From Saposhnikovia divaricata (taxonomy: Eukaryota > Streptophyta > Magnoliopsida > Apiales > Apiaceae): a stretch of 64,000 nucleotides of DNA. Positions 10,501 to 21,763 of this stretch are shown here, piece by piece. Both the position numbers and the translations under genes were made by a program. The stretch is taken from the NCBI GenBank assembly GCA_036435485.1, contig CM071599.1, positions 2,232,001 through 2,296,000 on the forward strand, written 5' to 3'. The notes beneath the pieces were generated by a model. It saw only the letters and a list, made by a program, of their open reading frames with translations. It was not told the DNA's origin and did not search any database. Every line of letters begins with the position of its first letter. The stretch's first letter is position 1.

Positions 10501-12037
10501 TGTTAGTGTAGGTGCCCTAGAGGCAATACATTGTTTCTTAAATAAACCTTATGTCATTTGATTATTAAATAAATGTATTTATTATGACTTTATTTACTGC
10601 GATATATTTGTTAGCATAATAATTGTCCTTAGAATCATGATACACATTGTATAGTTTAAGTACATGACTTGAACTTGAGATTATATAATATATCATATTC
10701 TTAAAGGTCCCTAGTCGATTATTATTATATCAGGACAATAATAATATATATAGACTAGTATGTTGTTTGACAGATAACCACATCTCATTCGTTATAAGTA
10801 TGGAGATACTAAAGTCAATACATAGGTACATGTAGGAGTACATGGTACTGGACAGACCCAAAGTGAGATTCTTCATGTTTAATAAAGTCATAAGAATTAC
10901 TCACAGTGGTAATGGTGTAATGATCCTTTGACTTGAGATCATTATATTTCTATACGAGGATTAATATACTTTGACTACATTAAAAGTCACCTTTGACCGG
11001 GTGATGATAAAAGTGGACATCGGGTATATTATGAATCGTATGAGAAATATGAATGATAGATAAAGGATTTAACCCTCCTATAATTAGGAGAGATATTATT
11101 GGCCTCTTGATTGAGTGAGACTATAAAATGCATGGCCGTGCTCAAATAATGATTTGTTATTAATAGTCTACTCATGGATCAAGTAAACCTGGATTAAATT
11201 ATGAAGAGGATGACTAAACACATGCCTCGAGTTTAATCTATAATATTTGGTTAAAGGGATTATATTCGAAAGAAACATTAATCATAAAAGGTTTAAATTG
11301 GATCACCGATTATTATTATTACTTGGGTAGCAATGATGTATTACTAGATACCGCTCATTGTTTATAATTTTATTAGATATTAAAATTATTGCCAACGTAA
11401 TAATAACCTATAGGGTCACACACTTAGAACGTCTTAAAAGGAGTTTTAGTTTAAATTAAAAATTTAAATTAAATCATTATTAAATTGAGAATTGGCTATT
11501 TAATTAATTGGACTGGTCCTAATTAATTATCTAAGAAAATTCGAATTTAATAAAGTAAGAACAGAATTGGATTTAAGGAAGTCCAATAATAAAATCAGAA
11601 TAGAAATAGAATTGGGTTTAAGGAAGCCCAATTCAGTTTTTTGATTTTAGCCCATTATTTCTCTCATATAAATACATAATGATGTATTATTTTAGGGTTA
11701 AGAGTCATTAAATCGTTTTTGACAAAACCCTAGCAGCTCCATCTTCGAGAGGCTAGAGAGAGAGAGAGGCTGTTCTTCGCGGGCTAGTACCTGGCTCCTA
11801 GGATCGTTGGACGGTCGGACGTTCGTGTGGATTACCTTAGAGACACGGATCTTGATGCAAGGACTGAGTGTGGTGATTACAAGCAAGGATCTCCGTTGAG
11901 TTCGTGAAACAAGATCTTAATAGGTATGATTCGTTATCTCCATAATCTGCCCAGAATTATACATGGATCCTGGTTTGGGTTTCGAAAATTTTGTTTTTTA
12001 CGTTTATCCGCTGCGTTTTATGCCTTGGAACCCAACA
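10501..12037 (+). repeat. 3' LTR of the copia element
   Basis: The LTR starts TGTTAGTGTAGGTGCC directly after the polypurine tract and ends GGAACCCAACA, giving 1537 bp with TGTT/AACA ends. The same terminal 11 bases are all that survives of the 5' LTR at 4745-4755. The LTR is AT-rich, and a purine-rich GAGAG run near 11755-11770 lies in the presumed R/U5 part. Confidence 0.82.
11666..11674 (+). promoter_or_regulatory. Candidate TATA box in the copia 3' LTR
   Basis: ATATAAATA lies about 370 bp before the LTR end in sequence that changes from AT-rich to more mixed composition, as expected for a U3/R junction. The equivalent 5' LTR copy is deleted, so it could only drive transcription out of the element into the flanking SIRE remnant. 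Confidence 0.35.
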
Positions 12038-13950
12038 GCATCATGTTGAATAAGTTGCAAATTTTTTATTTCTGCAATGGACTTACAGATATTTGGCAAC
12101 TCTTTCTCCAATTTTTGGACCCGTGTAAGGAGTCTGCTGTATTCCTTTCTGGTTACAGGTGCATGTGGTTGAGTAGGTTGCTCACTCGTATGTTCTGCAG
12201 GTGTTTCACTCAACACTCTATATTCACTCGGTTTAGTGGTTTGGGTGACACTTACATGTTCTGTTTGTGTTTCCCTCAACTCTCCTCCAGAGCTTCCACC
12301 GATATGTGTACCTGCAAATGAAATCATCCTAGCCCCTTTTTCAGAGGTCACGGATGGTGCAATGAAAGTTCGTGAGCTTCCATCCTCGCGTGAAGCGAGT
12401 TGCCGACCACTGGTAAATAGTGGTAAATCTCGAAAGAGATCCAGAGATTTTTCCTCTGGGAGGTTAAACTTGAATCGATTAAATGGCACAAAACCCAAGT
12501 TTCCCTCGTATGTCTGTGAAGACACTTGGTTCATAAAAGAACCACCTACCGATGGATCTTTCCGTAATATGGAAGATTCACCAGCAGTTATTGAGGTAGG
12601 TAATTCCACCTCGGATGCCTTTGAAGGCATTTGATCTTTAGAAAGATCATCAACCACTCTTATGTTCCATGAAATGGAACTCAAGATAGTTGCTCCCGTC
12701 AATTCATCCTCATTTACATTTTCATTCATTTGACAAAGAAGAATTGTTTCCCTAACAGTTACAGTTACCTCAGGTTCATTTGGTTTACTTCGTTTAGAAT
12801 GAGGTAGAGCTGCTGATGTAACTAACTCCTTATGTGGTGCTGCTGAGGCACTATCTCCCTCAAAAGTGTTGATGGTTGGTCGTTTAAGTGACAATTGAGG
12901 TGTAGGAGTTTGTTGTGTTTGTGTTTGCATTTGTAAAATGGGCTCTTCGACCTGTGTTAGAGTCGGTGGGATTTCCTGCTCTTAGTCGGGTAAGATGGCC
13001 ACTGGGGAATGTAGAAACTGTATTTCCTGTGACACAACAGGGAATATAAAGGTTGGAATAGCAGGGATTGAAATATTACCTTGTCGTATACCTGCTCTCA
13101 CTGGTCTTGGTAACAACGGAAGTGGGACAGTCTTTAGATATTCAGTTAGGACTGTAGGCACATCCGTATATTTCTTTTTGCTCATGTAATGAATTACATT
13201 CGTCTTTATGGAAGAACATTCCACCTTTTGACCATTTTCCAAGCGTACCCTGTCTTCATCATTCAAAAAATCATTTAATATTAGCTGTAGAAACCTTGGA
13301 TATAGACATTTGACATTTTGAGTCCGAACATCTCTTGTTCCTAAGTGTTTCATCTTTAAAATGATTTGACCAAGCACTATTTTTCCAAAATTAATCCTCA
13401 AATTATTGGCGACCGCATACCCTATTTTTTGGATATATTCAGGTATTCGATCTTGATTTGTTCTATCTGAGGAAAAAACATGGTTAAGAGTGTGAAAGAA
13501 GAAACTCCAATACTGGGTTAGAAACGTTCTATAAAGATTACCAGTATTGAAATTGCCATCTTGGTACCTTACAAAACGAAAGAACATTTCAATCTGTTCA
13601 GGTGTAGGATCAGAAACGAGATTTTCCATAGGAAAATGAAGAATTCGATTAACATCTCGTTCAGTGACCCTAATCGACCTACCAAATAGTAGATATGTGA
13701 ATGCACACCCGTCCTGTCCAGAAGTGTTAACCGCACTGCAATATAGTTCACGCAATGCATCATGGTTAAGCTGCACTGGTGTAACTAAAGCATATCGAAT
13801 TAATGAATGTTCATTCAAAAATTGTATCCAAGCCCGAAATTGCTCATCCTGAATGGTTTCGATTTGCTGAATGGAAATAGGATCAACTTTAGCAATTAAA
13901 AAGCTTCCCTGCAATGCCATTTTCAAAACTTCGAGGAAATTCAAAAACAA
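12038..13950 (-). pseudogene. SIRE third ORF (env-position protein), one nonsense codon, truncated
   Basis: Two open segments, 13950-12985 and 12981-12038, share one frame and are separated only by a TAA at 12982-12984, which fits a single CAA-to-TAA change. The first part (about 320 residues) is a globular, hydrophobic-patterned domain (ALQGSFLIAKVDP, LRELYCSAVNTSG, VTERDVNRILHFP, NLRINFGKIVLGQI). The second is Gln/Thr/Ser/Pro-rich and ends in a probable coiled coil (RKEYSRLLTRVQKLEKELP). I see no convincing signal peptide or membrane segment, so 'env' describes position only. The ORF is cut by the copia LTR at 12037. The function of this protein class is unknown. Confidence 0.7.
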
Positions 13951-14569
13951 GGGTTAGTTTTTATAAAGGATGATGTATAAAGCAAGAATATAAAATCCTA
14001 TCTAAAAACCACCAGCTAGATTGAGAGATCTTTCCGATCAAAGCTCGAAATATTCAGCAATCGTGTGTATATGCTCTGTATATCTGAAAAATGATGATGT
14101 TAAACACAAACAAAAACTCATCATTTATAAGGTTTCAAGGTTTAGTAGGTTAGGTGTAATAGTGATAGGTTATGTTTGAAAAACAACACCGCTCAATAAT
14201 TTCTCACCTAACAACCTAATTCGCCGAAAAAACATCTTATCACCGAAACCTGTCGGCCGAAAAAACATCTTATCACCGAAACCTATCAGTCTATACACAT
14301 ATACACATATTTATTACTTCTAATTATTATGGATTTAAAAATAATCACGCTGTAAATCAAGAATTAATCCACAATAATCAGATAAACTCACAATTAAATA
14401 GATATAAAATTAACAAAATATCATTAATTGATATATGTCAATAAAATATTTATTTAATTATGCTACAGTGATATCTCCAGAATAATCATGCAGATAATCA
14501 AATAAAACAAACAAAATCCAGAGAATGAAATTCACTGGCTGTAATTAATTGAACAGACATTTTAAAAAA
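13951..14569 (-). other. Spacer between SIRE pol and third ORF
   Basis: No coding signal is apparent. A tandem pair of about 35 bp sits at 14222-14286 (units contain GCCGAAAAAACATCTTATC and ACCGAAACCT). The remainder is AT-rich. The spacer may hold signals for expressing the downstream ORF, but none is recognisable. Confidence 0.6.
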
Positions 14570-17500
14570 TCATGTGAAATTTAACATACCAAGCTCACTT
14601 ACCAACCTTGAAAAGGTTGCTTCATCCAAAGCTTTAGTAAAAAAGTCTGCCAACTGTTTTTCACTAGGAACAAAATGCAGTTCCACAGTGCCTTCCATCA
14701 CATGCTCCCTGATGAAATGGTATCTGATGTCTATGTGCTTGGTTCTAGAATGCTGCACTGGATTCTGTGATATTGCAATTGCACTGGTGTTCTCACAGAA
14801 AATTGGGATCCTTTTAACTTTAACTCCATAGTCAAGTAGTTGATTTCTAATCCATAGAATCTGTGCACAACAACTCCCAGCTGCTATGTATTCAGCCTCT
14901 GCAGTTGAGGTAGATACTGAGTTCTGCTTTTTACTGAACCATGAGACCAGCTTGTTTCCCAAGAATTGACAGGTTCCTGTGGTACTTTTTCTATCCATTT
15001 TGCAACCTGCATAATCTGCATCTGAGTAACCAATTAGATCAAAACCAGAATCTCTAGGGTACCAAATTCCGAGTTTTGGTGTTCCCTTGAGATATCTGAA
15101 AATCCTTTTAATAGCTACAAAGTGAGATTCCCTCGGATCAGCTTGAAATCTAGCACATAAACATGTAGCAAACATAATATCAGGTCTACTAGCTTTTAAG
15201 TATAAAAGAGATCCAACCATGCCCCTATAGCTTGTCATGTCCACCTTCTTTTCCTTAGTATTCAGTTCAAGCTTAGTGGTAGTGGCCATGGGTGTTTTTG
15301 CAGAAGAACAATATGCTAAATCAAACCTTTTTAAAAGATCATAAATGTATTTTGTTTGACTTATTAAAATTCCCTCATTCACTTGTTTAACTTGTAAACC
15401 AAGAAAATAAGTTAATTCACCCATCATACTCATTTCATATTTACTTAGCATGAGTTTGGCAAACCTCTTGCAAAGTTTCTCATCTGTAGACCCAAATATT
15501 ATATCATCTACATAAATTTGGACAAGTATCATAGAGCCATTGACATTTCTATAAAAGAGAGTTTTATCAATAGTACCTCGAATGAAGTGATTCTCTATAA
15601 GAAACTGTGAGAGTGTGTCATACCAGGCTCTAGGTGCTTGCTTCAGGCCATAGAGTGCTTTGAGTAGAAAGAACACATATTCTGGAAAGTCTGGATCTTC
15701 AAAACCAGGCGGTTGACTAACATACACCTCCTCCTCCAGAATACCATTCAAAAATGCACTCTTGACATCCATTTGATAGACTTTGAAATTGGCATGCGCT
15801 GCATAGGCCAGGAAGATCCTTATTGCTTCTAACCTTGCTACTGGTGCAAAGGTTTCTTCAAAATTAATTCCTTCCTCTTGACAGTAGCCTTTAGCAACTA
15901 ATCTAGCTTTATTCCTTGTGACTATGCCATTCTCATCCATCTTGTTCTTGAATACCCACTTAGTGCCAATCACTGATTTGTCTTTAGGTTTGGGTACAAG
16001 TTTCCATACTTCATTTCTCTCAAACTGGTTTAACTCTTCTTGCATTGCTAAAACCCAGTCTGGATCCAGAAGAGCTTGTTCAACTCTCTTAGGTTCTTCT
16101 TTGGATAGAAAACTACTGTATAAGCATTCTTCTTGACTTGCTCTTCTGGTTTGGACCTTTGCATTAGGACCTCCAACGATAAGCTCAAATGGATGATCCC
16201 TGGTCCATTTTCTCTGTGGTAGTAAGTTTGACCTTGATGAAGGGGCTTCATTTTCTTTGTGTTGATCATTGTGACTTATTGTTGAGTTTTGACTGTGAGA
16301 AACTCCCCCTGAGTGTATGGCCCTCGAGATTGATGGATTTCTTACAGATTCATCAATAGATGCTTCTCTTTGATTTTCTACAGATGCTTCAATTTGATTT
16401 CCAACTGATGGTGTAATTTGCTCTTCAACAGGTGGTTCATTCTGCACTTCAACTGATAATCCTTGTCTGTTTCTCACACCATTTGATCTCCATTCTTCAT
16501 CATCTTCTTCACTTTCTTCACCACTTCTCTCATTCTCGAATGAGAGAGACTCATGAAAACCTTCATCTACTAGACCAGATATTTTCTTGTCATCAAAGAC
16601 AACATGTATGGACTCCATTACAATGTTTAGTCTTAGGTTGTAGACTCTGTAGGATTTTCCAGCTGAGTATCCAACAAAGATAGCTTCATCTGCTTTTGAA
16701 TCAAATTTTCAAAGATGCTCACCATGATTTTTCAGTACAAAGCATTTGCATCCAAAGACATGCAGAAAGTTGATTGTTGGTTTCTTGCCTTTGAAAAGTT
16801 GATAAGGTGTCATGCCTTTTGTTTGATTGACCAAAGAAATATTCTGAGTGTAGCATGCAGTGTTTACAGCTTCTGCCCAGAAGTATGTTGGTAGCTTAGA
16901 TTCTTCAAGCATTGTCCTTGCAGCTTCAATTAGAGTTCTGTTCTTTCTTTCCACTACACCATTCTGTTGAGGAGTTCTTGGTGCAGAGAATTCTTGGATA
17001 ATTCCTTCTTCTTCACAAAACTCTCTTATTACAAAATTCTTGAACTCAGTTCCATTGTCACTTCTGATTCTCCTTACTTTGAGCAAAGGATTGTTGTTGA
17101 CTATCCTGATGTGATTTAAAATGACTTCACCTGCTCCATCCTTAGTGTGCAGAAAGAATGTCCAAGAGAATTTTGAGAAATCATCAATAATCACAAGACA
17201 GTATTTCTTATTTAAAATTGACAACACATTGACTGGTCCAAAGAGATCCATGTGGAGTAGTTGCATGGGTTGATCAACTGATGACATTGACTTTGATTTG
17301 AAAGAGGCCTTCTTCTGCTTCCCTTTCTGGCATGCATCACACAATCCATCCTTGGAGTAATCCAATTTTGGAATACCTCTAACCAAATCCTTCTTTACCA
17401 ACTCATTCATTACTTTAAAACTTAAGTGTGACAGTCTTTTGTGCCAAAGCCAACCTTCATCTACACTTGCCTTGCTGAGAAGACATGTAGTCATGTTTGC

Positions 17501-17866
17501 ATTTGTTGAATTGAAGTCAGCAATGTACACATTTCCTCTTCTATCTCCTGTCAACACTACCTTGTTGTCACTTTTCTTGAAAATGACACAAGCTTCAGAT
17601 GTGAACCAGACGTTCTGGCCTTTATCACACAATTGACTGACACTTAGCAAGTTATGCTTAAGTCCATCAACCAGTGCTACTTCTTCAATGACAACATTCT
17701 CTTGTGAAATCAAGCCATATCCTCTAGTATATCCTTTGCTGTTGTCTCCAAAGGTAATGCTAGGGCCAGCTCTCTCCTCAAACTTAGTGAGCATGGTAGA
17801 ATCTCCAATCATATGCCTAGAGCAGCCACTGTCCAGATACCAAAGATTCTTTCTATTTCCCTGCAC
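14570..17866 (-). pseudogene. SIRE-like copia pol polyprotein, single in-frame TGA
   Basis: Protease has an intact active site (WYLDSGCSRHM). The pre-integrase zinc finger is present (WHKRLSHLS, CDACQKGK). Integrase has Asp in LHMDLFGP, Asp in RSDNGTEF and Glu in VVERKNRT. A TGA at 16709-16711 after NHGEHL replaces a probable GGA codon, and the same frame continues with KFDSKADEAI. RT is complete: WVFKNKMDENG, NKARLVAKGY, VYQMDVKSAFLNG, YVDDIIFGST. RNase H has YSDADYAG and STAEAEYIAAG, but FCENTSAI has Glu where the family has Asp. It ends at LGMLNFT. Apart from one stop and that substitution the polyprotein looks functional. The start relative to gag is uncertain because pol lies in a different frame. 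Confidence 0.9.
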
Positions 17867-17880
17867 ACATCAACACAAAA

Positions 17881-20256
17881 TCAAGTTGATTTTGGTACCC
17901 AAGCTTTCTTGGGTCCTGTCTTGTTAGCCAATTTCTTATCCTTCAAATCCCCTTTAACCGAAGGTTTAGATTGAATTAAATCAATTTTGACTTTTGGTTT
18001 GGGCCTTTGAGAGACAGAATTTAATACTTGCTCATATGTGTTATAGTTAATAGCATTATTAGACATAGTCTGTGCAAACATGTTATTCATCATCCATGGC
18101 ATCTGTGGCATATTGTAGTATGTATTATACATGAATGGCATGTTAGCATATTGACTAGATGCATGAGCAGAGGGAGCATACATATTTGGCATAACATTCA
18201 CAGCAGGCATAGGCATAGGCATATAAGGCACAGAAGCATTCTTAACAGATTTACAGTTGGTAGATAAATGATTAACACTTCCACACTTTATACATTTTTT
18301 CCTAGGAGCATTTTTATCAGGTGTGTAATTGTTGTGTTTGTTAATCCCTACCTTACCATTTCTATTCTTTTCCTTGTCCTTAACACCTGGCTTAACATTT
18401 TCTAGCTTGTCCTTCAATTGCTTGTGGGACAAGTTGCCTATGTTTATTTGTTCAACAGATTTGGTTTTGCTGCACTCTCCAACTACAAAGTTTTTGTTGA
18501 GAGGTCCATATTGGTTATTTAATTTAGTTAAAGTTGCTTTGCTAACAGGCTTAGGTCTCAAAGAACATTCTTTTTCGACTAAATCACTATCTGAAGCAAC
18601 TTCCCTATCAACATCTAACTTAGCTTCTGCTAATTTGTGAAAAGAATCAATTCCTTGTTTACTATACATTTCTTCAGTTTTAGCCTTTGATCCCTTCCAC
18701 TTAGCAATTAAGTCTTGTTCCTCTTTTAACTGTTTTATTAAACACTCTTCTCTTTTCAGAGCCTCAAGTAACTCATTCTTAGCATCCTGACAATCTCTTT
18801 TCATTGTTTCAAAATCAATTAGTTGAGTTTCTAACAGAGTATTCCTATCACCTATCTTAGCATTAAGATCTTTAATCTTTTTGTTCTCTTTGTTAATTGA
18901 TTTTAATGTGACATGCATGTTGTACAATTCATTAGACATTTCATCAACAATATTGGCACATTGATCTTTGGAAAGCTCAGTTAGATTTGTAGAGTATACC
19001 TGGTTGCTTGCTGAACTAGCCTCTTCATCAGTTTCGTTTGCCATGAGTGCAAGATTGACAAACTCTTCTTCTGCATCTGAGTCACCTCCAGCTGCCCAAT
19101 CATCATCTCTTGATACGAATGCTCTCTTCTTTTGCTTGAGAAGGTCAAAGTATTTCTTTTTGTAATCGACAGTCTCAAACTGTTTCTTTTCATTCTCAGA
19201 TTTGGATTTTCTGCATTCATTGGCAAAGTGGCCAGCAATTCCACAGTTATAGCATTTGAACTTTGATCTTTCAACCACATCCTTGTTCGGTTGATAGTTT
19301 TTCTTGAATTGCCCGGCTCCTGCTGAATTCTTCTTGAATCTTAGCTTCGAAAATCTTTTTGATAGAAATGCCAAATATTCATCTAGATCTTCAGCTTCAT
19401 CCTCACTTAATGCATCAGGTTCTTCAATCATCTTGTTTTTACCTTGGCTAGTTGCAGCTCCACCTTCCCAAGTTCTTTGACTTGGTGTGGCTTCTTTATT
19501 CTTCATCTTCTCTCCATCTTGGTTTGTTGGAATATTGGCTACCAAAGCTATATTTCCACCTTTCTTCTGGCTTTTCTCAATTTCTTCATCTTGTTGCAAC
19601 TCGAGCTCATAGGTCTTTAAAATTCCATACAGTCTCTCAAGTGTAAAATCTTTGTAGTCTTGAGAGTTTCTCAACGAGACTGTAACTGGCTTCCATTCCT
19701 TAGGAAGAGATCTCAGAAATTTTAAGTTGGAGTCTTTGACTTCATATGTTCTCCCGTACAACTTCAGGCCATTTAGTAGTTTCTGAAATCTACTGAATAT
19801 ATCTGTTACATTTTCTCCAGAATTATGATGGAAGTGTTCATACTGTTGTATGAGGAGTTGCATCTTGTTCTCTCTGACTTGTTCAGTTCCTTCACAGAGT
19901 GTTTGAATAGTGTCCCACACTTGCTTGGCAGTGGTGCAGTTGATGACATTGTCGAACATGTCTTGATCAATACCATTGAACAGTATATTCATGGTCTTTT
20001 TATCCTTCTGGACTTCCTCTTTGTCTCCATCTGTGAATTCTGCGGATAATTTGGGAATAGGCCTTCCAGCAACTCCAGTTCCTGCTGCTTTTCCAACTGC
20101 AGTGTTGGCCTTCATAGGAATATGAGGCCCTCTCTCTAAACAGTTTACATAACCTTCATCAATAAATAAGAGATGTAAATGCATCTTTACTTTCCAGTGA
20201 AAGTAATTATCTTTGTCAAGAACTGGTATTCTCACGCCTGAATCCTTCATTCCCAT
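17881..20256 (-). CDS. SIRE-like copia Gag
   Basis: The open frame has 791 codons. Residues from about 10 to 230 form the UBN2-type capsid region (VLDKDNYFHWKVKMHLHL, QVWDTIQTLCEGTEQVRENK, FQKLLNGLKLYG, SLPKEWKPVTVSL). A CCHC knuckle, CYNCGIAGHFANEC, lies near residue 335, and a second, CIKCGSVNHLSTNC, near residue 660, separated by an acidic, coiled-coil-rich stretch. The C-terminus is low-complexity Met/Asn/Tyr followed by a basic tail (GPKKAWVPKST). The ATG at 20256 follows the primer-binding site by about 35 bp, so the leader is very short. pol starts 15 bp past the stop in another frame, which implies frameshifting, re-initiation or a small indel in this copy. Confidence 0.85.
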   Translation of the reverse strand: MGMKDSGVRIPVLDKDNYFHWKVKMHLHLLFIDEGYVNCLERGPHIPMKANTAVGKAAGTGVAGRPIPKLSAEFTDGDKEEVQKDKKTMNILFNGIDQDMFDNVINCTTAKQVWDTIQTLCEGTEQVRENKMQLLIQQYEHFHHNSGENVTDIFSRFQKLLNGLKLYGRTYEVKDSNLKFLRSLPKEWKPVTVSLRNSQDYKDFTLERLYGILKTYELELQQDEEIEKSQKKGGNIALVANIPTNQDGEKMKNKEATPSQRTWEGGAATSQGKNKMIEEPDALSEDEAEDLDEYLAFLSKRFSKLRFKKNSAGAGQFKKNYQPNKDVVERSKFKCYNCGIAGHFANECRKSKSENEKKQFETVDYKKKYFDLLKQKKRAFVSRDDDWAAGGDSDAEEEFVNLALMANETDEEASSASNQVYSTNLTELSKDQCANIVDEMSNELYNMHVTLKSINKENKKIKDLNAKIGDRNTLLETQLIDFETMKRDCQDAKNELLEALKREECLIKQLKEEQDLIAKWKGSKAKTEEMYSKQGIDSFHKLAEAKLDVDREVASDSDLVEKECSLRPKPVSKATLTKLNNQYGPLNKNFVVGECSKTKSVEQINIGNLSHKQLKDKLENVKPGVKDKEKNRNGKVGINKHNNYTPDKNAPRKKCIKCGSVNHLSTNCKSVKNASVPYMPMPMPAVNVMPNMYAPSAHASSQYANMPFMYNTYYNMPQMPWMMNNMFAQTMSNNAINYNTYEQVLNSVSQRPKPKVKIDLIQSKPSVKGDLKDKKLANKTGPKKAWVPKST

Positions 20257-20289
20257 GGTGGTGATCTTTAGACTTCTTGTATGCTAGAA

Positions 20290-20306
20290 GCTTGCTCGGA
20301 TACCAA
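20290..20306 (-). promoter_or_regulatory. SIRE primer-binding site
   Basis: On the minus strand TTGGTATCCGAGCAAGC follows the LTR end by one base. It resembles the tRNA-Met-type primer-binding sites of copia elements, with CCGAGC in place of CAGAGC. Confidence 0.65.
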
Positions 20307-20620
20307 TTGTTAGGTCCCAAAGTATCGTAGAAGGGGGGGTTGAATACGATACTATAAAAATTAAAAATAATTCCGAGAATATATCTTTATTGATAATAAA
20401 CTCGAAGGGCTGTTACAACTTCTAATCCAATGGATTAGCTTCAAAATTAGAACACTCCTAAGGATAGTTTAGGCACGAGGACCTTCTACCCGACACTGCC
20501 TGAAAGTGGGCTAAGCCGACTTTCCTACTAGACGGACTATCTAGCAGCTTACACAGAAAATATATGAGAGAGAAGAGAGAGTTGTGTGTTGAGGTGTATT
20601 TTGAAATGAAATACAACAGG

Positions 20621-20631
20621 TCTATTTATAG
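20621..20631 (-). promoter_or_regulatory. TATA box of the SIRE LTR
   Basis: The minus strand reads CTATAAATAGA, a near-ideal plant TATA box about 320 bp before the LTR's downstream end. A CT-rich leader (20560-20585 region on the minus strand) follows at the usual distance. Confidence 0.6.
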
Positions 20632-20814
20632 ATTTTAGAAAGTTACTATGCAGCTAATATACGTAACTGATTACGTATATCAGCTGCTGACTATTCTACT
20701 GCCTGCTGCCAACCTGCCTCATTTTTCAATTCTGCCGAACTTAATTTCAACACACTGCATTTTCAATTTCAAAGTTTTGATTTTTAATTCATGTGGGCCC
20801 CACATGTTCCCTGC

Positions 20815-20960
20815 TTTATGAATAGTACTTTTGGGTACTATTCACATGAATAGTAACTTCGGTTACTATTCACCCGGTGCGAATAGTGATTCCGGTGAAT
20901 AGTGATTCCGGTGAATAGTAATTCCGGTATGAATAGTGATTCCGGTTACTATTCATTTCC
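20815..20960. repeat. Tandem/inverted GAATAGT motif array in the SIRE LTR
   Basis: The motif GAATAGTGATTCCGGT and close variants recur four to five times, and its complementary form (ACTATTC) recurs between copies. The array therefore contains both direct repeats and potential hairpins such as GAATAGTAACTTCGG facing GTTACTATTC. It lies upstream of the TATA box in the U3 region, where enhancer-like repeats are common. Confidence 0.75.
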
Positions 20961-21430
20961 TCTTAGTTTTGACATCCTTAAATATTCAGCTTCTGAAATG
21001 GAGGATATCAACACTGCTCTCAATCATACCTCTTTAAAAGTTTTTCTGAGTTAGATACTTCGATTCCTTTGTGAAAATGTTGACGCCTAGTGCAACTGGT
21101 CTGGTTCACAGACGACTAACATTCACTCGTGGTCTTCGTATTATGTCTTCAAGAATACTGCCAAGAATTGTGCAGCCATAAAAACTTTATCACTGGAATC
21201 TTTTGGCCCTTCAACTGAATCATCTGTACATCTTATTTTGTCACTGAGGCTTGATCATTTTAATGAACTTCTTTCAGCGACTTGATCCTTGTTGGTGCCT
21301 GTTCTTCAAATTTCACGATCCCTGTATAGAGTTTATTATTTATCTTTTATCCTAGTTGAGTTATATATGTCCTCTATTCCATATTACATTTTTATGCTTT
21401 ACAGTATACGTATACCAAACAACTCAAACA

Positions 21431-21763
21431 TCCACAAAAGTGATAGAAGTTAAGCAGACACCAATTATGTTTAGACCCTATATGTCTATAAGATTTGAAA
21501 AAATAACGGTTTAAGAACAAGTTATCTATTGAGATCACATAGGGCATTGTAAGATGGTTAAAATCACACTACGAATCATGATGTCAAAACATTCATAAAC
21601 CTATGCTAGCATGGCAAGTTCTAATCATTATATCCACTATCGCTTCAATAAAGATTAACAATTTAGATGTTAGCTACGCATCTAAAAACATCAAGTACAA
21701 CCATACGAGGATATCAAGAATTCATCACACACAAATCTTTAAAGCAAATAAACTACTAAACTA
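21431..21763. other. Unassigned AT-rich interval
   Basis: No gene, RNA or repeat is recognisable. It separates the outer edge of the SIRE LTR from the CACTA-like terminal array and is probably the older DNA into which the SIRE element inserted. The first five bases (TCCAC) would be the target duplication if the LTR boundary is right. Confidence 0.5.

Larger units (their letters stand above)
4744..12037 (+). mobile_element. Ty1/copia retrotransposon lacking most of its 5' LTR
   Basis: The order on the plus strand is: about 12 bp of 5' LTR end (GGAACCCAACA, also the final bases of the 3' LTR), primer-binding site, 1.8-kb leader, gag, protease, integrase, RT, RNase H, polypurine tract and a complete 3' LTR (10501-12037). 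It inserted into the env-position ORF of the SIRE-like element, whose sequence resumes at 12038. The left side, including any target duplication, was lost and MULE sequence now abuts it. The pol region carries two frameshifts, a deletion and a nonsense codon, so the element is dead. Confidence 0.88.
12038..21430 (-). mobile_element. SIRE/Maximus-like copia retrotransposon, 3' end truncated
   Basis: Reading from high to low coordinates: 5' LTR (20308-21430), primer-binding site, gag, pol (protease-integrase-RT-RNase H), a non-coding spacer and a large third ORF in the position where SIRE-type elements carry an env-like gene. The plus-strand copia ends at 12037, inside that third ORF; the rest of it, the polypurine tract and the 3' LTR are absent. 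gag is open, pol has one nonsense codon and the third ORF has one, so this copy is much younger than the copia elements to its left. Confidence 0.85.
20308..21430 (-). repeat. 5' LTR of the SIRE-like element
   Basis: On the minus strand the LTR would begin TGTTTGAGTTGTTTGG at 21430 and end CCTAACA at 20308 beside the primer-binding site. The inner edge is firm; the outer edge is inferred from the TG start and a length (1123 bp) typical of SIRE LTRs, since no second LTR remains for comparison. The segment 21026-21187 recurs at 28504-28665 inside the CACTA element. Confidence 0.7.

Noticed and set aside
18028..20049. Plus-strand ORFs of 64-103 codons opposite the SIRE gag
   Set aside because: Antisense shadows with no recognisable domain.
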